A stretch of DNA of 13,374 nucleotides from Lachnospiraceae bacterium (GCA_021199405.1 JAJQID010000004.1:1-13374); one strand, 5' to 3'; positions 1-6,919 are shown, counted from the stretch's first letter. Numbers and translations: made by a program. The notes: generated from the letters alone by a model not told the origin.

Positions 1-36
1 GTCCGTTACCCGCAACAGTCCGGATGGAAGAAGGAG
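1..36 (+). promoter_or_regulatory. FMN riboswitch (RFN element), 3' end only
   Basis: The bases just before ribU (CAGTCCGGATGGAAGAAGGA, 17-36) match the conserved 3' strand of RFN elements, which typically end in a form like AGTCTGGATGGGAGAAGGA. The rest of the aptamer lies outside the window, so the fold cannot be checked. The riboflavin transporter gene directly downstream supports the call. The element runs into the AAGGAGG ribosome binding site, so translational control is plausible. Confidence 0.72.
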
Positions 37-41
37 GAAAA

Positions 42-650
42 ATGAATACTGAAAAGAAACTTTCAACCCAGAAACTATGCTTTATCGGCCTTTTTGGCGC
101 ATTGAGCGCGGTATTGATGCTTTTTGATATCCCGCTGTTCTTTGCCCCGTCGTTTATGAAACTGGACCTGGCCGAGCTGCCTGCTATTCTGGGTGGCTTT
201 ATGTTCGGCTCGCTGGCGGGGGAGTGCATTATCATTGTGAAGATTTTGCTCAATCTGCTGCTGACCGGCACCAGCACCATGTATGTGGGAGAGCTTTCCA
301 ATCTGATCCTGTCCAGCATCTATGTGCTGACGGCTTCTCTCATTTATCAACATCACAAGACCAGAAAGCAGGCGGCTGTGTCTCTGGTGATTGCTGTGGC
401 GGCGGTCAGTGTTGTGGCGCTGATTACCAATACGCTCTTTATTTTCCCGGCCTACGCGGTGATTTACGGCATGTCCATGGAAACCATTGTCAGCATGGCG
501 GCAGCAGTGAATCCGCTGGTTCACAACACCATGACCATGATGCTTTTCAGCGTTTTTCCCTTCAATATTGTGAAATACAGTGCAGTGAGCATTATCACCT
601 TTGTCGTGTACAAAAAGCTGCATGTGGCGATCAATAAGATCATCAGATAA
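42..650 (+). CDS. ribU: Riboflavin ECF transporter S-component RibU
   Basis: This is an integral membrane substrate-binding subunit of an energy-coupling factor importer. It would bind riboflavin and pair with a shared EcfA/EcfA'/EcfT module encoded elsewhere. The protein is 202 aa, very hydrophobic, with about six membrane segments. The family signature is visible: a KLD-x-AELPAILGGFMFG block near residues 40-60, and a TGTSTMYVGELSN block near residues 75-90, typical of RibU. I chose the ATG at 42 rather than the upstream ATG at 24 because AAGGAGG at 31-37 sits at the right distance and the upstream start lies inside the riboswitch. The gene is single and is followed by a strong terminator. 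Expression should fall when FMN is high, inferred from the riboswitch remnant. Confidence 0.88.
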   Translation: MNTEKKLSTQKLCFIGLFGALSAVLMLFDIPLFFAPSFMKLDLAELPAILGGFMFGSLAGECIIIVKILLNLLLTGTSTMYVGELSNLILSSIYVLTASLIYQHHKTRKQAAVSLVIAVAAVSVVALITNTLFIFPAYAVIYGMSMETIVSMAAAVNPLVHNTMTMMLFSVFPFNIVKYSAVSIITFVVYKKLHVAINKIIR

Positions 651-659
651 AGAGCTTTG

Positions 660-697
660 GCAGGCAGTTCCTTAACCGGGGAAATGCCTGCTTTTTT
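660..697 (+). terminator. Rho-independent terminator after ribU
   Basis: GCAGGCA (660-666) pairs with TGCCTGC (685-691). A further TTCC/GGAA helix forms inside, and a run of six T follows at 692-697. It ends the ribU transcript. Confidence 0.85.
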
Positions 698-724
698 CTT
701 CAATGTAGCCATTGTACAGCATTT

Positions 725-771
725 TCGAAACAGACCGGCAGAATATCCGGTTATATGCGAAACGCTGTATT
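725..771 (+). repeat. Dispersed intergenic repeat, copy A
   Basis: It shares an exact 15-base block (AACAGACCGGCAGAA, 729-743) with 9184-9198. Some 15 bases later a second block follows, CGAAACGCTGTA here against CGAAAACGCTGTA at 9213-9225. Order and spacing are the same in both copies and both lie between genes. There is no reading frame. The nature of the element (small mobile repeat or shared regulatory module) is unknown. Confidence 0.6.
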
Positions 772-773
772 AG

Positions 774-802
774 TTGCGAAATCATTACAAATATGTTAAG
801 AT
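774..802 (+). promoter_or_regulatory. Putative sigma-A promoter for the LytM-like gene
   Basis: TTGCGA (774-779) and TAAGAT (797-802) are separated by 17 bases. The implied leader is about 75 nt before the start codon at 885. It directly follows repeat copy A. Pattern match only. Confidence 0.45.
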
Positions 803-884
803 GGGAAAAGTCAGAAGACAGCACTGTCAGTTTTTTGCGCATCCGGCGCGGAGGCTGAGGGTGTGCTGGCGAAAGGAGGCTGCT

Positions 885-1643
885 ATGAAGGAAGACACAG
901 GAGGAAAGAGAAAATTTCACACGATCACCGTCACAGGCAGTGATCCGAAAGAGAAAACGCTGTCTTTTCAGCTGAAGGATACGACAATTTATCTCATTGT
1001 AGCCGCGGCCTGCGTCCTGGTCGGGGTTGTTTTGGGGGTTATTATTTTTGAGAGCAGGCAGGTGCTTGATATTACGGCTCAGATGACGGAGAAGCAGCAG
1101 GAGCAGAGTCAGGAATACGCACAGCTTGCCGCCCAGTATGAGCAGCTGGAAGGCCAGTACGCGGATGAAATTCTGGAAAACGAGGATCTGACGAGCCAGG
1201 TGGCGGCGCTGACAGCTACGCTTCAGGATAAGCTGGCGGCGGAGGAAGCGGCGGCTGCCCAGGCGGCGGAGGAAGCGCTTCCCACGGGCTTTCCGGTGAC
1301 AGGCACCAGCACTCCTGCGGAGCTTCCGGAGGGAGAGAGCGAGTTGGATGAGGCGGTCTACTACGAGGGCAGCGAGGGGGCCGTGGTGGTGGCCACCGGC
1401 TCAGGCACGGTGGAGCTGATCCGTGAGAACGCCTACGGTTATTATGAGGTACATATTGACCATGGTAACGGCTATACTTCCATCTATACCAATACGGGAA
1501 CGCCGCTTGTCAGAGAGGGGGATGCCGTGGTGAGGGGAACGCCGCTGTATCTGATTCAGGAAGACAATACCATAATCAAGTATCAGATTACGAAGGATGA
1601 CGCGCTGATCAATGTCTATACGATTATGTCTGTGGAAGGATGA
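885..1643 (+). CDS. Membrane-anchored coiled-coil protein with degenerate LytM/M23 domain
   Basis: The 252-aa protein has a charged N-terminus, one membrane segment (about residues 34-55), a Gln/Glu/Ala-rich coiled coil (about 60-130), a Pro/Glu-rich linker, and a C-terminal LytM-like beta domain (about 158-252) that should lie outside the membrane. The domain keeps the core HGNGYTSIY near residue 193 and the later VREGDAVVRGTPLYLI strand. It lacks the N-terminal HxxxD zinc site, and the usual HxH near the end reads YQI. Zinc hydrolase activity is therefore unlikely. Degenerate LytM proteins such as EnvC/NlpD or SpoIIQ act as regulators or scaffolds at the cell wall, and a similar role is inference here. 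The ATG at 885 is chosen because of the GGAGG at 875-879; upstream in-frame TTG starts have no such signal. Confidence 0.75.
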   Translation: MKEDTGGKRKFHTITVTGSDPKEKTLSFQLKDTTIYLIVAAACVLVGVVLGVIIFESRQVLDITAQMTEKQQEQSQEYAQLAAQYEQLEGQYADEILENEDLTSQVAALTATLQDKLAAEEAAAAQAAEEALPTGFPVTGTSTPAELPEGESELDEAVYYEGSEGAVVVATGSGTVELIRENAYGYYEVHIDHGNGYTSIYTNTGTPLVREGDAVVRGTPLYLIQEDNTIIKYQITKDDALINVYTIMSVEG

Positions 1644-1675
1644 GAGCTTTTGTGTCAGCCTTCCAGTTAAGGGAA

Positions 1676-1702
1676 CGCGGGAGGATCAGCCTTTCTCCCG
1701 CG
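1676..1702. terminator. Possible bidirectional terminator between convergent genes
   Basis: CGCGGGAG (1676-1683) pairs with CTCCCGCG (1695-1702) across an 11-base loop, and a CTTTTT run starts at 1706 on the plus strand. The hairpin spans the last codons and stop of the minus-strand yerC-like gene. The T-run is not directly attached, so termination may be weak. Confidence 0.42.
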
Positions 1703-2003
1703 GGACTTTTTCTCCGGAAATGCCAAGCCGGCCAAACACCAGTGCGTAGCCGTCGTTCCCATAATTTAAGGAGCGATTGACCCGGCTGATGGTGGCGGTG
1801 GAGGCACCGGTTTTCTCAGCGATCTCCAGATAGGTCTTTTTGCGGCTCAGCATGGAGGCCACATCGTAGCGCTGGGAGAGACTCAGCAGCTCGTTGACGG
1901 TACACAGATCCTCGAAGAAGCGATAGCATTCCTCGCGGTTTTCCAGGGAAAGGATGGCATCGAACAACTGATCGACAGCCGGTGTTTTTATTTTTTCATT
2001 CAT
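1686..2003 (-). CDS. YerC/YecD family TrpR-like DNA-binding protein
   Basis: This 105-aa protein belongs to the TrpR-related YerC/YecD family, a short helical protein with a helix-turn-helix. The family pattern is clear: TVNELLSLSQRYDVASML (about 35-52), then KKTYLEIAEKTGASTATISRVNRSLNYG (about 55-82), which is the recognition helix region. The trailing GNDGY is also typical. The start at 2003 is set by AGGAG (complement of 2013-2017) at good spacing. The longer open frame back to 2111 has no such signal and an unrelated sequence. Its target and any corepressor are not evident from the sequence. It is read divergently from the DUF1836 gene across about 300 bases. Confidence 0.85.
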   Translation of the reverse strand: MNEKIKTPAVDQLFDAILSLENREECYRFFEDLCTVNELLSLSQRYDVASMLSRKKTYLEIAEKTGASTATISRVNRSLNYGNDGYALVFGRLGISGEKVPREKG

Positions 2004-2126
2004 AATAAGATACTCCTGATCAGATAAGCGTGCCGGGGACCAACAGTTGGATGATATACATGAAAAATGATCCCGCGGTTTGCCGGCCAAAAGGTATAGA
2101 TACTTTAGCACTGTAAAATTTTAACT

Positions 2127-2149
2127 TGTGACTATATGATACTATCACA
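2127..2149. promoter_or_regulatory. Imperfect palindrome in divergent intergenic region, possible operator
   Basis: TGTGA (2127-2131) and TCACA (2145-2149) flank a partly symmetric AT-rich core (TATATGATA). It lies in the AT-rich stretch between the yerC-like and DUF1836 genes, where both promoters are expected. No convincing -35/-10 pair was found on either strand, so this is a candidate operator only. Confidence 0.25.
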
Positions 2150-2162
2150 GCAGCATGGAAAA

Positions 2163-2281
2163 GTAAAGCGCTGTTTACGCACGCAGAGGCACTCGAAGAG
2201 CGTCTCACAGAGCACCCGAAGGGCGTTCCCGCACATTGTAAGACATCCTGTGAAGGAGGGAAGGCGGCTGTAAACAGCAAC
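2163..2281 (+). repeat. Palindrome-rich leader with tandem hairpins before the DUF1836 gene
   Basis: Three kinds of structure are packed here. GTAAAGCGCTGTTTAC (2163-2178) is a near-palindrome. GCTGTTTAC (2170-2178) is inverted as GTAAACAGC (2270-2278), and the latter also folds locally as GCTGT-AA-ACAGC. Between them are two imperfect tandem units starting at 2189 and 2212, each with a small hairpin: CTC-GAA-GAG in the first and CCC-GAA-GGG in the second. Bases 2250-2281 resemble 6881-6908 in the ZTP riboswitch linker. It may be a dispersed repeat or an RNA leader; no known family is recognised. Confidence 0.45.
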
Positions 2282-2299
2282 CGGATAACAGGTGATATT

Positions 2300-2944
2300 A
2301 TGACAATCAACACAGATAATCTACTGGAAAGCATTCTTGCCAGTCTGGACAGAGTGGATTACATCAGGGCGGAGGAAATACCGGATATCGATCTTTACAT
2401 GGATCAGGTGACCTCTCTGATGGAGGAGCGGCTGAAACCCAGTGCCAGACATGAGGATACAGACAAGATTCTGACCAGGACCATGATCAACAATTATACA
2501 AAAAATGATTTGCTGCCTCCGCCGGTAAAAAAGAAATATTCCAGAGAGCACATTCTGCTGCTGGTTTTCATTTATTACTTCAAGGGCGTTCTTTCTATGG
2601 GGGATATTCAGAAGCTGCTGCAGCCTTTGACGGAGAAATATTTTCATAATGAGGAGAGCACCCGGTCCTTAGAGGAAATCTACGAGACGGTCTTTTCCAT
2701 GGAAAACAGCCGGGCTCAGGAGGTAAAGGAGGATGTAAAGGCAGCATATGAGAGGGCGGGCAGTCTTTTTACGGATACGGAAGATGAGGAAGAGGCCGGG
2801 ATGCTCAGAAATTTTGCCTTTATCTGCATTTTAAGCTTCGATGTTTATATGAAAAAGCTGATGATTGAAAAAATAATCGATGGTCTGTCGGAGCAGCGGC
2901 AGCCAAAGAAAAAGGATAAAAAACAGGGGGATACAAACGGATGA
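2300..2944 (+). CDS. DUF1836 domain-containing protein
   Basis: The 214-aa protein carries the DUF1836 pattern. An IDLYMDQVTSLMEE segment lies near residue 30, and LTRTMINNYTKNDLLPPPVKKKYSREHILLLVFIYYFKG follows near 57-96. The central part resembles a winged helix-turn-helix of the MerR type, in which a short strand after MINNYTKN leads to the wing, so a DNA-binding role is plausible but unproven. The C-terminus is lysine-rich and disordered. The ribosome binding site is weak (AGGTG before the ATG). The stop overlaps the next start as ATGA at 2941-2944, which suggests translational coupling with the PHP phosphatase gene. Confidence 0.82.
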   Translation: MTINTDNLLESILASLDRVDYIRAEEIPDIDLYMDQVTSLMEERLKPSARHEDTDKILTRTMINNYTKNDLLPPPVKKKYSREHILLLVFIYYFKGVLSMGDIQKLLQPLTEKYFHNEESTRSLEEIYETVFSMENSRAQEVKEDVKAAYERAGSLFTDTEDEEEAGMLRNFAFICILSFDVYMKKLMIEKIIDGLSEQRQPKKKDKKQGDTNG

Positions 2945-3672
2945 AATATCTGATGGATTTACATACCCACAGCGTAGCGGGTGGACATGCCTACAGCACG
3001 GTAAAGGAAAATATGGAGATGGCTTATCTCCACGGGATGAAGGTTTATGGGCTCAGCGAGCACGCACCTGCCATGCCGGGAGGACCTCATGAATTTTTCT
3101 TCGGCAATCTGAAGGTGCTGCCAAAGGAGTACAAGGGTATGCGTGTACTGGTCGGTGTGGAGGCCAATATCATGGATCTGGAGGGAACGCTGGACCTGTC
3201 AGAAAACCGGCTGAAGCTTCTGGATTATTGCATTGCAAGTCAGCATATTTCCTGTGTGAAGCCGGGCAGTGCCAGGGAAAATACGGACAGCCTGATTAAG
3301 GCCATGCAGAATCCTTATGTATGTGTCATCGGTCATCCGGACGATTCCAGATATCCGTTGGAGTATGAGCGGCTGGTAGAGGCAGCCAGGCGGTATCATG
3401 TGCTGCTGGAGGTCAACAACAGCTCCATGAATCCCCTGAACGCCAGACAGAACGCTGAGGAAAATATTCCGGCCTATCTGGAATTGTGTAAAAAATATCA
3501 GGCGTCCATTCTTCTGGGAACGGACGCCCATTACTGCGACGCGGTGGGGATGTTTGACGAGGCGGATGCCATCTTAAAGCAGGTGGATTTCCCGCAGGAA
3601 CTGATCATAAATCTGGATCCGAACCGTTTATGGGGGTATCTGAAAAAATCCCGGGAAACTTATGAGGTATAG
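2941..3672 (+). CDS. PHP-domain metal-dependent phosphatase, YcdX type
   Basis: The 243-aa protein is a single PHP domain of the YcdX type, a cytoplasmic fold that binds three metal ions and hydrolyses phosphate esters. All nine expected ligands are visible: H8 and H10 (DLHTHS), H16, H41 (SEHAP), E74 (GVEAN), H102 (SQHIS), H132 (GHPDD), D195 and H197 (GTDAH). Their spacing follows YcdX closely, so the enzyme should be active. The substrate cannot be read from the sequence. It is coupled to the DUF1836 gene by a 4-base overlap. Its 3' end overlaps a convergent gene by 13 bases with no terminator seen in between. Confidence 0.87.
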   Translation: MKYLMDLHTHSVAGGHAYSTVKENMEMAYLHGMKVYGLSEHAPAMPGGPHEFFFGNLKVLPKEYKGMRVLVGVEANIMDLEGTLDLSENRLKLLDYCIASQHISCVKPGSARENTDSLIKAMQNPYVCVIGHPDDSRYPLEYERLVEAARRYHVLLEVNNSSMNPLNARQNAEENIPAYLELCKKYQASILLGTDAHYCDAVGMFDEADAILKQVDFPQELIINLDPNRLWGYLKKSRETYEV

Positions 3673-4439
3673 CCGCAGATGAAATCCAGGAACTGCAGGG
3701 CAGCCTCCGTATGCTCGGAATAGCACATGAGTGTGAAGATTGCGGGCTCGCTGTAGTAGTAATTCTGGTTAAATTCCGCAGAGGTGCAGACGTAATCGCC
3801 GGGCTCGTTGGTGGTGCTGATATAGACGCCCACAGCCACAGGCTGCTCCATGTCCTCCGGGGAGACGTGACCTGCCGTACCTTCAAAGACCAGGTCCTCG
3901 TAGCTCAGCTCCTCATTGTCATAGTACCCGCTTTCGATCAGTGCGTAATCTATATAATAAAAATAATCCGAGTACCGTTCCATCTGTTCCTCGGTCATGA
4001 CCGTTGTCAGGTCAATCAGGGAATCCCCGCTGGCATAGCCGTAGATGAATTCCTCCTCCGCCACCATAACGTCCAGCTCATTGGCGGCGATGCGGACAGC
4101 CAGCGTCTCGTAGGAATAGTAAGCCTCTGTGTTGTCATCTGTCAGATCCAGGCTGCTGTCGATGGTAAGAGCCTGTCCGTCTTCCACGCCCAGGTACTCT
4201 TCAACGGAGGCAACGTATTCACTGGTGTCATAGACGCTGGCGCAGTTCAAAAACGCTACGTACAGGACGCTTTCATTCTGGTGGGTGACGTCATAGACGA
4301 TCCAGATGACCATAATCAGCCCGAGAGTACCGCCGATGACGTGCCATTTATAATAGTCCCAGAAATATTTCCACTTCTCCTTAAAGGTTCCGTGTTTTAT
4401 TTTATCCCGTTCTTCCCTGAATTCGTCCATTACAGCCAT
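3660..4439 (-). CDS. Single-pass membrane protein with acidic extracytoplasmic domain, unknown function
   Basis: I do not recognise the family. The 259-aa protein has a basic, aromatic N-terminal segment (EKWKYFWDYYKWH, about 21-33) and one membrane helix (about 33-50). The remaining roughly 205 residues are very rich in Asp, Glu and Tyr and should face outward by the positive-inside rule. There is no signal peptidase or lipobox site. The start at 4439 is chosen because GGAGG (complement of 4449-4453) precedes it. A second Met three codons later is possible, and the longer frame to 4610 crosses the promoter. The body is loosely like an extracytoplasmic binding protein, but that is a guess. 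Its 3' end overlaps the PHP gene tail to tail. Confidence 0.72.
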   Translation of the reverse strand: MAVMDEFREERDKIKHGTFKEKWKYFWDYYKWHVIGGTLGLIMVIWIVYDVTHQNESVLYVAFLNCASVYDTSEYVASVEEYLGVEDGQALTIDSSLDLTDDNTEAYYSYETLAVRIAANELDVMVAEEEFIYGYASGDSLIDLTTVMTEEQMERYSDYFYYIDYALIESGYYDNEELSYEDLVFEGTAGHVSPEDMEQPVAVGVYISTTNEPGDYVCTSAEFNQNYYYSEPAIFTLMCYSEHTEAALQFLDFICGYTS

Positions 4440-4509
4440 AAAAACCAGCCTCCGTCGTTTGTTTTTATAGAATGGGGCATACTGGGCCGCGCATCCCGAA
4501 GCTATATTT

Positions 4510-4538
4510 ACTCTAATCATTTTTATTTCTCTTGTCAA
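4510..4538 (-). promoter_or_regulatory. Putative promoter for the acidic membrane protein gene
   Basis: On the minus strand TTGACA (4533-4538) and TAGAGT (4510-4515) are spaced by 17 bases. The leader to the start at 4439 would be about 65 nt. Confidence 0.55.
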
Positions 4539-4597
4539 TGAATGAAAAAAGAAACTTCCTAAAAATACTATAAATTCAAAATTCGGGTAAAATTTCG

Positions 4598-4627
4598 TTT
4601 CCCTTTCCATAAAGGATGTGCTATACT
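4598..4627 (+). promoter_or_regulatory. Putative promoter for the small membrane protein gene
   Basis: A good -10 (TATACT, 4622-4627) has only a weak -35 (TTTCCC, 4598-4603, 18-base spacing). The start codon is 36 bases downstream. It is divergent from the promoter at 4510-4538. Confidence 0.42.
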
Positions 4628-4662
4628 ATATCTCAAAAAGATGCATAAAAAGGAGCGGAACG

Positions 4663-5163
4663 ATGAACGAGACATACGTGGAGTGGCTGATAGACAGAAA
4701 AATGACAGGCAAAGGAAAGGCGCTGCGCGCGGTCTGTATCGCGTTGATCGTACTGGCGGTGCTTTTTTATCTGATGACGGCGAGTTCGATTTCCCTGCTT
4801 TTAATCGTTATTTTTGGAATTGCCACCTGGTTTGCCTTTCGCTATACCAAGATTGAGTATGAGTATTCCTACGTGGACAAGGAGATTTCCGTGGATCGGA
4901 TTGCCAATAAGACCAGCAGAAAGAGAGTGGCTGTCTATGACCTTGGCAAGGCGGAGATCATAGCGCCGGAGAAATCCGTGCACCTGGACGGCTTTAAGCA
5001 CAGGCAGTACAAGATGGTGGATTACACCAGCAATACGAAGGAGCCGCAGAATCCTATTTTTATTATGTATTACAACACGGGAGTTCAGGTGTATTTTGAA
5101 CTGAATGATGAGTTTGCCAACGCGCTTTATAGGGCAGCACCCAACAAGGTTTTTCTGAATTGA
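4663..5163 (+). CDS. Small two-helix membrane protein, possibly DUF6106 family
   Basis: The 166-aa protein starts with a short soluble piece, then two adjacent membrane helices (about 22-40 and 42-60). A C-terminal cytoplasmic domain begins with YTKIEYEYSYVDKEISVDRI. This arrangement, helical hairpin plus beta-rich domain, resembles bacterial PH-like membrane proteins. From memory it fits the clostridial DUF6106 group, but I cannot confirm that here. The start at 4663 is set by AAGGAG (4650-4655); an upstream in-frame start at 4618 overlaps the promoter. The gene stands alone, bounded by a promoter and a strong terminator. Function is unknown. Confidence 0.75.
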   Translation: MNETYVEWLIDRKMTGKGKALRAVCIALIVLAVLFYLMTASSISLLLIVIFGIATWFAFRYTKIEYEYSYVDKEISVDRIANKTSRKRVAVYDLGKAEIIAPEKSVHLDGFKHRQYKMVDYTSNTKEPQNPIFIMYYNTGVQVYFELNDEFANALYRAAPNKVFLN

Positions 5164-5171
5164 CACGGATT

Positions 5172-5213
5172 ACAGAAGACAAGGCGGGGGCTGCCTTGTT
5201 TTCTGTCATTTTT
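5172..5213 (+). terminator. Rho-independent terminator
   Basis: A 14-bp stem with one G·U pair is formed by 5172-5185 and 5193-5206 (ACAGAAGACAAGGC with GCCTTGTTTTCTGT). The loop has seven bases and a T-run follows at 5209-5213. It separates the small membrane protein gene from guaB. Confidence 0.85.
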
Positions 5214-5217
5214 GCTG

Positions 5218-5247
5218 TTGACATTTACGAGACTTCTCAATTATACT
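5218..5247 (+). promoter_or_regulatory. guaB promoter
   Basis: TTGACA (5218-5223) and TATACT (5242-5247) are separated by 18 bases. The predicted start of transcription is near 5253-5255, inside the palindrome at 5252-5266. It lies just past the upstream terminator, with guaB about 50 bases downstream. Confidence 0.72.
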
Positions 5248-5251
5248 CGAC

Positions 5252-5266
5252 TAATGATTATCATTA
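5252..5266. promoter_or_regulatory. Perfect 7-1-7 palindrome resembling a Fur box, at the guaB start site
   Basis: TAATGAT-T-ATCATTA is a perfect inverted repeat. It equals the central 15 bases of the classical E. coli Fur box (GATAATGATAATCATTATC) apart from the symmetric middle base. Its place over the predicted start of guaB transcription suits a repressor. The protein involved (Fur, PerR, Zur or something else) cannot be known from this, and clostridial boxes may differ. Confidence 0.48.
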
Positions 5267-5301
5267 CATACATATAAAAGAAAACCGGACAGGAGGAGAA
5301 C

Positions 5302-6756
5302 ATGGGCAAAATTATAGGTGAAGGTATTACTTTCGACGATGTACTGTTGGTTCCAGGCTATTCTGAGGTCATCCCCAATCAGGTGGATGTATCCACACAG
5401 CTGACGAAGAGCATCCGGCTTCACATTCCTATGATGAGCGCGGGCATGGACACCGTGACAGAGCACGCCATGGCCATCGCGATGGCGCGTCAGGGCGGCA
5501 TCGGCATTATTCACAAGAACATGTCGATCGAGGCGCAGGCGGAAGAGGTAGACATGGTCAAGCGTTCAGAGAATGGCGTGATTACGGATCCCTTTTATCT
5601 TTCCGAGGATCATACGCTGGCGGACGCGGATGCGCTGATGAGCAAGTTCAGGATTTCAGGCGTACCCATCACGGAGGGACGCAGGCTGGTGGGGATTATC
5701 ACCAACCGCGATCTGAAGTTTGAGGCCGACTACAGTCTCCCCATCAGGCAGGTGATGACGAGCAAAAATCTGGTCACGGCCAAGGAGGGAACCACCCTGG
5801 AGGAGGCCAAGGAAATTCTGTCCAAGGCAAAGGTGGAGAAGCTTCCTATTGTAGATGACGATTTCAATCTGAAGGGTTTAATCACCATCAAGGATATTGA
5901 GAAAACTGTCAAGTATCCCAACGCGGCGAAGGACTCGCAGGGGCGTCTGCTGTGCGGCGCGGCTCTGGGGATTACGGCCAATGTGCTGGAGAGGGCTCAG
6001 GCGCTGATCAAAGCCCATGTGGATGTGGTGGTTCTGGATTCCGCCCATGGCCATTCCGCCAATGTGATTCGCTGCGTGAAGATGCTCAAGGAGGCTTATC
6101 CTGAGCTTCAGGTGATCGCGGGCAATGTGGCTACCGGCGAGGCGACGAGAGCTCTTATTGAGGCCGGCGCGGACGCAGTTAAGGTGGGAATCGGACCCGG
6201 CTCCATCTGCACCACCCGGGTGGTGGCAGGGATTGGTGTTCCTCAGATCACCGCGATTATGGACTGCTACGCCGTTGCGAAGGAGTATGGCGTACCGATC
6301 ATCGCGGACGGCGGCATCAAATTCTCCGGCGACATGACCAAGGCTCTGGCAGCCGGCGGCAGCGTGTGCATGATGGGGTCCCTCTTTGCGGGCTGTGACG
6401 AGGCACCCGGAGATTTCGAACTGTATCAGGGCAGAAAATATAAGGTTTACCGCGGCATGGGATCCATCGGGGCCATGGAGAACGGCTCTAAGGATCGTTA
6501 TTTCCAGACCGGAGCCAAGAAGCTGGTGCCGGAGGGCGTGGAAGGCCGGGTAGCTTACAAGGGCAGTGTGGAGGACACGGTGTTCCAGATGATCGGCGGC
6601 ATCCGCTCCGGCATGGGCTACTGCGGGGCGGCAACCATCCCCGAGCTGCAGGAGAACAGCCGTTTTATCAAGATATCTGCGGCGGCCTTAAAGGAGAGCC
6701 ATCCTCACGACATTCATATCACCAAGGAGGCACCCAATTACTCCGTGGATCAATAG
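5302..6756 (+). CDS. guaB: IMP dehydrogenase
   Basis: This cytoplasmic enzyme oxidises IMP to XMP with NAD+, the rate-limiting step to GMP. The 484-aa length is normal. The N-terminal barrel half begins with GITFDDVLLVPGYSE. Two CBS domains occupy about residues 95-205. The barrel resumes with the catalytic loop GIGPGSICTTR, nucleophile C303. Further motifs are the IMP-binding ADGGIK (335-340), the MGSIGAM stretch (387-392), and the mobile flap with R416 and Y419 that activates water. GGAGGAG (5291-5297) sets the start. It has its own promoter and a Fur-like palindrome. No terminator was seen between it and the ZTP riboswitch, so it may read through into the purO part of the cluster. Confidence 0.97.
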   Translation: MGKIIGEGITFDDVLLVPGYSEVIPNQVDVSTQLTKSIRLHIPMMSAGMDTVTEHAMAIAMARQGGIGIIHKNMSIEAQAEEVDMVKRSENGVITDPFYLSEDHTLADADALMSKFRISGVPITEGRRLVGIITNRDLKFEADYSLPIRQVMTSKNLVTAKEGTTLEEAKEILSKAKVEKLPIVDDDFNLKGLITIKDIEKTVKYPNAAKDSQGRLLCGAALGITANVLERAQALIKAHVDVVVLDSAHGHSANVIRCVKMLKEAYPELQVIAGNVATGEATRALIEAGADAVKVGIGPGSICTTRVVAGIGVPQITAIMDCYAVAKEYGVPIIADGGIKFSGDMTKALAAGGSVCMMGSLFAGCDEAPGDFELYQGRKYKVYRGMGSIGAMENGSKDRYFQTGAKKLVPEGVEGRVAYKGSVEDTVFQMIGGIRSGMGYCGAATIPELQENSRFIKISAAALKESHPHDIHITKEAPNYSVDQ

Positions 6757-6880
6757 AGAGATACTACTTTCACTGGTACGTTAATAAAAGAAAACATTCA
6801 TGCAACTGGCGGAAACTTGAAAAAGTGCAGGAAAACCTGCAGGAAGCATGAAGGACGGTTCGCGGGATGCTTCAGTGCAT

Positions 6881-6908
6881 GTGAGGGGAAGCGGCTGTGG
6901 ACAGCAAC
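6881..6908 (+). repeat. Repeat-like segment in the riboswitch linker
   Basis: This segment (GTGAGGGGAAGCGGCTGT, then GGACAGCAAC) closely resembles 2250-2281. Both fold as GCTGT-NN-ACAGC, with GG here and AA there. It lies between the two conserved halves of the ZTP riboswitch, where length is known to vary. Confidence 0.45.
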
Positions 6909-6919
6909 AAAAAGCCGAC

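Noticed and set aside
75..623. Long minus-strand frame opposite ribU, and similar frames opposite the PHP, guaB, AICAR transformylase, HAD and topoisomerase genes
   Set aside because: They mirror well-supported genes, have histidine/arginine-rich or low-complexity translations and lack ribosome binding sites.
2163..2281. CRISPR-like array of repeats
   Set aside because: Only two imperfect units of about 23 bases directly adjoin with no unique spacers, and no cas genes are present.
3711..4541. 276-codon plus-strand frame opposite the acidic membrane protein gene
   Set aside because: The minus-strand frame has a membrane helix, a proper ribosome binding site and a good promoter. The plus-strand translation has no such support.
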